Shown: positions 60,060 through 64,000 of the stretch, one piece after another
Numbering within the stretch: the first letter of the stretch is position 1
How the letters are laid out: every line of letters begins with the position of its first letter
Source: Saprospira grandis str. Lewin
GTDB lineage: Bacteria; Bacteroidota; Bacteroidia; Chitinophagales; Saprospiraceae
Length of the DNA: 64,000 nt
Direction of reading: 5' to 3'
Assembly (NCBI RefSeq): GCF_000250635.1
Contig: NC_016940.1
Coordinates: forward strand, 3,596,501-3,660,500
The notes under the pieces: generated by a model
The model's database searches: none
Told to the model about the DNA's origin: nothing
Seen by the model: only the letters and a program-made list of their open reading frames with translations
Made by a program: the position numbers and the translations under genes

Positions 60060-60274
60060 AGGGCCCGATGGGCCTTTTTGCGGGCCAAAAATGCTGGACC
60101 ATCTAGCTTTATCTGGAAAAAGCCCAACCTCCCCAAGGGATTCCTTAGGGAATCCCGCAGAGGGGTGGGTGGGCGGGGACCTATTAACGGATGAGGAGCG
60201 AAGCGACGAATGCCGCTTTAAGGGAGGGCCAGGAGAGGGGACAAGACCGCCAAAACTGAAAAAGAAAGATGACT
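60060..60274. other. Intergenic segment with a GGGATTCC/GGGAATCCC dyad
   Basis: Between GC-rich copies 17 and 22. It contains GGGATTCC-TTA-GGGAATCCC near 60137-60156 and a GAGGAGCGAAGCGACGAATG stretch. No gene seen. Confidence 0.5.
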
Positions 60275-60409
60275 GGCCCAGCGCTGCGCAGCCGTGGCCG
60301 CAGGCCAGACCAAGGAGCAAAGCGACGCAGGGCCGAGCAGACTTGCGAGCGGCGCAGCATAGCGGCGGCCAGCTAGGCTTTGCCTAGCTGGCCGCGGGCC
60401 CCCAAAAAA
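60275..60409. repeat. GC-rich modular element, copy 22
   Basis: It ends GGGCCCCC plus six A, 7 bp after the channel gene stop. The variable hairpin is CCAGCTAGGC-TTT-GCCTAGCTGG, unlike other copies, while the GGGCCGAGCAGACTTGCGAG core is kept. Confidence 0.85.
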
Positions 60410-60416
60410 GAATAAA

Positions 60417-61403
60417 CTACTTATGGAGATGCTGCCCATTTTGGTCTAGGGCTTGGCCACAATAAGGACAAAATTTAAATTTTTGACCAAACTGATCACT
60501 ACAATCATTGGCCGTTTGGGCCAAAACAGGAGCGGATTCAGGAGCAGGTTCTTCGCCATCATTTGGCTGCTCTAGGCTCATATTGGGATCGCGCTCTAGG
60601 CGCTCAATAAAGGCCGAAGAAAGAATACCCGCCGGCAGGGCCACAATACCAATGCCCAAAATAGCGATAATGCCCGAAAGCAACTTGCCTGCAGAAGTAA
60701 TGGGAAAAACATCGCCATAGCCCACCGTGGTTAGGGTAGCAATAGCCCACCAGAAGGTGGCAATAATATTGGGAAAAGCCCTGGGTTGGACATTTCCTTC
60801 CACGTACCACATTAGGGTAGAAGAGACCAAGAGCATCACGAAAGTAACAAAGAGCGTAATGCCCAGCTCATTGCGCTTGTCGATAAAAACATCGCCCACA
60901 ATAACAATAGATCGAGTGAGGGAGCTGAGTTTGAGCACCCGCAACAAACGAGAAATTTTGAGCGCCCGAAGAAAGCGGAAATCGACATGGGCCAACTGGA
61001 AAAGAAAGGGCGAAATGGCCAAAAAATCAATTAGGCCCCCACTAGATTTAAAAAAGCGCCAGGCCGCAGCGCGAAAAGATTTCTCTTCGGGATATTTAAA
61101 ATCTGCCGTAAACAAACGAAGAAAAAACTCGGCCGTAAAAATGATCAAAGTCGTATTCTCAAAAAGCGAAAAATAGTGACTAATGATTGTGTTTTGCTGG
61201 CTTCTCTCGATCCAGTCTATGATATTTCCCTCATAGCGGTAGTTAATAAAAGACTCCGCAATAATGGCCAAAATACTCAGGATGATGAGAATGGTAATAC
61301 TGGTCTCAAAGATCCTAGCGGGCAAACTCGACTCCTCTTGTTCGAGGTCAATAACATCAAAAATATGCCGCCTCAGGCTTTTTTTATTGGTAGCTACGCT
61401 CAT
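60417..61403 (-). CDS. Voltage-gated-type potassium channel with C-terminal zinc ribbon
   Basis: The ATG at 61403 (328 residues) is chosen over a TTG 21 bp upstream. Six membrane segments include an S4-like helix with spaced Arg/Lys (RFLRALKISRLLRVLKLSSL) and a pore loop TLTTVGYGDVFPITS with the potassium filter TVGYGD, followed by S6 (LLSGIIAILGIGIVALPAGI). The cytoplasmic tail ends with FCPYCGQALDQNGQHLHK. Its CxxC plus H-x-H could form a small metal site. Family: ion transporter/Kv-like (KvAP, Kch type). It sets membrane potassium conductance. Confidence 0.92.
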   Translation of the reverse strand: MSVATNKKSLRRHIFDVIDLEQEESSLPARIFETSITILIILSILAIIAESFINYRYEGNIIDWIERSQQNTIISHYFSLFENTTLIIFTAEFFLRLFTADFKYPEEKSFRAAAWRFFKSSGGLIDFLAISPFLFQLAHVDFRFLRALKISRLLRVLKLSSLTRSIVIVGDVFIDKRNELGITLFVTFVMLLVSSTLMWYVEGNVQPRAFPNIIATFWWAIATLTTVGYGDVFPITSAGKLLSGIIAILGIGIVALPAGILSSAFIERLERDPNMSLEQPNDGEEPAPESAPVLAQTANDCSDQFGQKFKFCPYCGQALDQNGQHLHK

Positions 61404-61480
61404 AGTTGGTGTTGATTTGGGCAAAAATACAAACTTATCACTGTCTTAAAGCAATAAAGCGCACATAAGCCTTTGCTGGA

Positions 61481-62143
61481 CTAGAAAGAGTAGCCAAAAT
61501 CTAGCCCCAAAGTGGGAATATACAGCCTGTTGGGCATCCAGTTATTGCCTCCAGCATCCCGCATATAGAGGCCCGAAATATAGACCCTAAAGAAAAAGCC
61601 TTCAAAACGTTGAAGTCGATAGCCCAGCATAGGAGCCGTTATGTATATATTGTAGTAGCCATTTCCCGTATTGCGTTCGTTAATTGGAACGGCAAGGCCT
61701 GCGCCTAGCTCAAAAAACTGTGTTTTGGCCTTATTGAGGTGAAAATTAAAACTCAGATGCCCATTGATATTGGTTTGCTCCACCAAACTCCCAATGCCTA
61801 GGCGGCCCGAAAAATGATAATTTCGCTCTCGACCAATAATGCGATCGTAGGAAATGCCGAGCAAAACGGAGGTGCCGCCCAAAGAGATGGAGACCGCATT
61901 GTTGGCTAGCTTTTTAGTCGGTACAAAAAAATCATTGCGATAATCAAACTCAATTTTTGTTAGCTCTGTTTGAGCAATAGTATCAAGCTGTCGGGGAGGA
62001 TCGGTATGCCTGAAATAGACAAAGTTGCTGTCTGCTCTCAAAACTCTAGCCCCCACTATTTTACCGTCTTTTTTATAAATTAAGTCTTGGGCTTGGCTGC
62101 TCACAGCCAGAAATAAACAGGCGAAGAAGAGGAAATAGCGCAT
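61481..62143 (-). CDS. Putative outer-membrane beta-barrel protein
   Basis: This 220-residue protein has a signal peptide (RYFLFFACLFLAVSSQAQ). The first part (DLIYKKDGKIVGARVLRAD, YFRHTDPPRQLDTIAQTEL, KIEF) resembles a small beta domain found ahead of Bacteroidota outer-membrane proteins. The rest alternates short amphipathic strands (AVSISLGGTSVLLGISYD, FSGRLGIGSL, GHLSFNFHLN, FFELGAGLAVPI) and ends with an aromatic residue (LGLDFGYSF), the usual beta-barrel signature. Function unknown. Confidence 0.78.
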   Translation of the reverse strand: MRYFLFFACLFLAVSSQAQDLIYKKDGKIVGARVLRADSNFVYFRHTDPPRQLDTIAQTELTKIEFDYRNDFFVPTKKLANNAVSISLGGTSVLLGISYDRIIGRERNYHFSGRLGIGSLVEQTNINGHLSFNFHLNKAKTQFFELGAGLAVPINERNTGNGYYNIYITAPMLGYRLQRFEGFFFRVYISGLYMRDAGGNNWMPNRLYIPTLGLDFGYSF

Positions 62144-62301
62144 CTTTTTAAAATTAGCTGGTGAATGGGATTACCTTTCTTGAACGATAACTAGCATAGT
62201 TTGGTGGGAAAATAGGCCGAAAACTATGGATTTTGCCTCTTTCGCCTCAAATTTTTTTCACGGGCTTTTTTGTATCTTGCCCCTAGCTAAAATTTTTGAC
62301 T

Positions 62302-62745
62302 ATGAACCGGAAAATGCTCTTTATCGATAATCAGTTTGGCAAAGGAAAAATCCCTAGCCCTATTGCTCAAGTTCTGGGTATTTTTGGCGTTGCGCTACTC
62401 ATGATGTTGGCCGGCGGCTTTTCTGGCAGCGCCAACTGGAGCTGGATGGTGGCTGGCGCCATGCTGATGTTTTTTGCCCTAATTAACAGTGTACTCAGTA
62501 TCTTTGCAGCCCAGCGCATGCGCTATTATCAGTTCTCTCTTTATGGAACAATGTTCCTGTTTATTGCGCTTGGCGGCCTGGCCCAATTGATTTCTGGCCA
62601 AAGTATCTTTGAAGGAGCAGCCGATAACCGCAGCATCTTTATTGTGCTGCTCTTGGCCTATTTTTCGCTGATGGGCTTAGCTTTTATGCTTCGTTCTCTG
62701 GCCGATTTTATGAAGGCCAAGGATGAGGAAATTCACAAGAACTAA
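62302..62745 (+). CDS. Small integral membrane protein
   Basis: The ATG at 62302 is chosen over a TTG 6 bp upstream; 147 residues. Four hydrophobic segments are apparent (IAQVLGIFGVALLMMLAGGF, WSWMVAGAMLMFFALINSVL, YGTMFLFIALGGLAQLI, IFIVLLLAYFSLMGLAFML). No family recognised. It precedes the T9SS plug-family gene by 8 bp, so the two are probably co-transcribed. Confidence 0.8.
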   Translation: MNRKMLFIDNQFGKGKIPSPIAQVLGIFGVALLMMLAGGFSGSANWSWMVAGAMLMFFALINSVLSIFAAQRMRYYQFSLYGTMFLFIALGGLAQLISGQSIFEGAADNRSIFIVLLLAYFSLMGLAFMLRSLADFMKAKDEEIHKN

Positions 62746-62753
62746 TTTGATTT

Positions 62754-64000
62754 ATGCGCTATTTATCGCTCGCTTTTCTCTTTTTCTTGAGCTTGCAAAA
62801 TTTGCAGGCCCAAGAGGATTATGTCATTTCTGAATTGCAATATACAGACTATATTTATCGCGATTTTGTGGCCTCCTGCCGCTTTTATCCCGATGATTCT
62901 GAGGTCGATTATCCCGTCGTCCAACTCGCTAGCCCCAATAAACTCATTTTAGAGTTTGATGACCTAGATGCCGATAATAAGGATTATAACTACAAAATTA
63001 TCCATTGCAACCGCAACTGGGAACCCTCCGAGGATATCGATGCCCTAGACTATATTGATGGCTTTCAGGAAAATCGATTCTATGAAAGCCTGAGCTCTTT
63101 TGGCACCCGCACGGAGTATCTGCATTATCAGCTAGAACTCCCCAATGATGATGTCAAATGGACCAAATCTGGCAATTATTTGCTGCTGGTTTATCTCAAT
63201 GATGATGAGGAAGACCTGGTCCTCAGTCGCCGCTTTCTGGTCTATGAACCTCAAATGAATGTGGAGGTGACCACCCGCCGCTCGGCCATTCCGCCCTATG
63301 GCCAAACGCATCAGGAACTGAGCTGCCAACTCCAACATGCAGGCATGAATGTGAGCAACCCCAACCAAGATATCAAACTGACGGTGGTCCAAAACTGGAA
63401 CTGGCCCAAAGCCCTCAAAAATCTAGCCCCCACTTTTGTAGAAGAAGAAGTGATCCATTTCGACCGCCAAGGCCAAATCGTTTTCCCCGGCCAAAGAGAA
63501 TTTCGACCCCTCGATATCCGCAGCTTTAGCCACCGTGGTCCACAGGTCCAAAATCTGGCCCGCACCAATGAGGGCTTCGAGCTGCTGCTCTTTCCCGAAA
63601 AAGAACGAAAATATAGCCCTTATCTCTTTACCAACGACCTCAACGGCAAGTTTATCATCGCCTCCTACGATGCCCCCAACCCCGAAGAAAGAGGCGAGTA
63701 TGGCCAGCTGTTTTTCCAATTCAAAAGCCCCGAATATCCCGATGCCCGCATTTTTGTCTATGGCGGCTTCTCCGACTTTCAAGCCTACCCCCAATACGAA
63801 CTAAACTACAATGCCGAAAAAGGCCAATACGAAGGCATCCTCCTCTTCAAAAATGGCTTTTATGACTATGGCTACGGCCTGCTCCGAGATGGAGAAAAAC
63901 AATTGGACCAAGAAGAATTGGAGGGCAATCGCTTTGAAACCGAAAATGATTACTTATTTTTAGTCTATTATCGCCCCTTCGGCGGCCGCTATGACCAGTT
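62754..64000 (+). CDS. T9SS plug-family protein (DUF5103), truncated by window end
   Basis: Open from the ATG at 62754 through the end of the window (415 complete codons visible). It has a signal peptide (MRYLSLAFLFFLSLQNLQAQ). Then ISELQYTDYIYRDFVASCRF, YNYKIIHCNRNWEPSEDIDA, YIDGFQENRFYESLSSFGTR, YLHYQLELPNDDVKWTKSGN, YLLLVYLNDDEEDLVLSRRF and LDIRSFSHRGPQV match the type IX secretion system plug protein pattern (formerly DUF5103). In the family this protein is proposed to close the SprA translocon pore on the periplasmic side. The preceding small membrane gene ends 8 bp upstream. Confidence 0.88.
   Translation, partial: MRYLSLAFLFFLSLQNLQAQEDYVISELQYTDYIYRDFVASCRFYPDDSEVDYPVVQLASPNKLILEFDDLDADNKDYNYKIIHCNRNWEPSEDIDALDYIDGFQENRFYESLSSFGTRTEYLHYQLELPNDDVKWTKSGNYLLLVYLNDDEEDLVLSRRFLVYEPQMNVEVTTRRSAIPPYGQTHQELSCQLQHAGMNVSNPNQDIKLTVVQNWNWPKALKNLAPTFVEEEVIHFDRQGQIVFPGQREFRPLDIRSFSHRGPQVQNLARTNEGFELLLFPEKERKYSPYLFTNDLNGKFIIASYDAPNPEERGEYGQLFFQFKSPEYPDARIFVYGGFSDFQAYPQYELNYNAEKGQYEGILLFKNGFYDYGYGLLRDGEKQLDQEELEGNRFETENDYLFLVYYRPFGGRYDQ

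Noticed and set aside
1122-60409. GC-rich elements as integron attC sites
   Set aside because: They follow genes as attC sites do, but no GTTRRRY/RYYYAAC core pair borders them and no integrase gene is present.
1-64000. tRNA or rRNA genes
   Set aside because: No cloverleaf-like sequence with GGTTCRA-type T-loop followed by an acceptor pairing, and no conserved rRNA block, was seen by eye. A tRNAscan run would be decisive.

Overview
The window looks like a chromosomal segment of a gliding, filamentous member of the Saprospiraceae (Bacteroidota), most like Saprospira. The evidence is a 3505-residue surface protein with about 21 SprB-type repeats and a gliding-motility C-terminal sorting domain, two further proteins with type IX secretion (T9SS) sorting tails, an orphan GldM-like C-terminal domain, a T9SS plug-family gene at the right edge, and a Bacteroidota-style mreBCD cluster. 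The genus assignment is inference; no rRNA or tRNA gene was seen.

Layout. 1-4250: a rhodanese-domain gene, a DUF4230 gene and mreB-mreC-mreD, all on the minus strand. 4249-14766: the giant adhesin-like gene. 14870-16560: non-coding DNA holding a 22-nt-period tandem array of 23 contiguous units, flanked by 157-bp direct repeats. 16600-27291: AT-rich small lipoproteins, secreted proteins and membrane proteins of unknown function, separated by repeats and a decayed IS3-family element. 27995-41795: housekeeping genes (mscS, pruA, a DHFR/RibD-fold reductase, a SUMF1-like/T9SS pair, acyl-CoA dehydrogenase, RDD protein, photolyase, alpha/beta hydrolase, polA). 42148-50087: an insertion hotspot between polA and radA. 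50065-64000: radA, a two-component system, a T9SS-exported protein with an Omp28-like part, a TPR protein, a potassium channel, a small membrane protein and the plug-family gene.

The most striking region is the hotspot. Four AT-rich minus-strand genes encode an OLD-like ATPase/TOPRIM protein, an AbiJ_NTD4-type protein, a putative Fe(II)/2-oxoglutarate dioxygenase, and a HEPN-motif protein with two CxxC pairs. They lie between two exact copies of a 19-bp sequence that is one half of a rho-independent terminator. The intact terminator can be reconstructed as that of the neighbouring PD-(D/E)XK nuclease gene. That gene plus the cassette is bracketed by a 23-bp direct repeat. Closer to radA, two more single-gene cassettes are bounded by duplicated 3' ends of neighbouring genes (61 bp of radA, about 270 bp of the next gene). 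Genes therefore seem to accumulate here by insertion at terminators, with no recombinase gene in the region.

Two dispersed non-coding repeat families run through the window. The first is a 90-200 bp modular GC-rich element, 22 copies, whose TTTT-GGGGCC end nearly always faces a gene end or terminator. The second is a family of short hairpins with a conserved GGYT/ARCC core and covarying outer stems. Both occupy most intergenic gaps.
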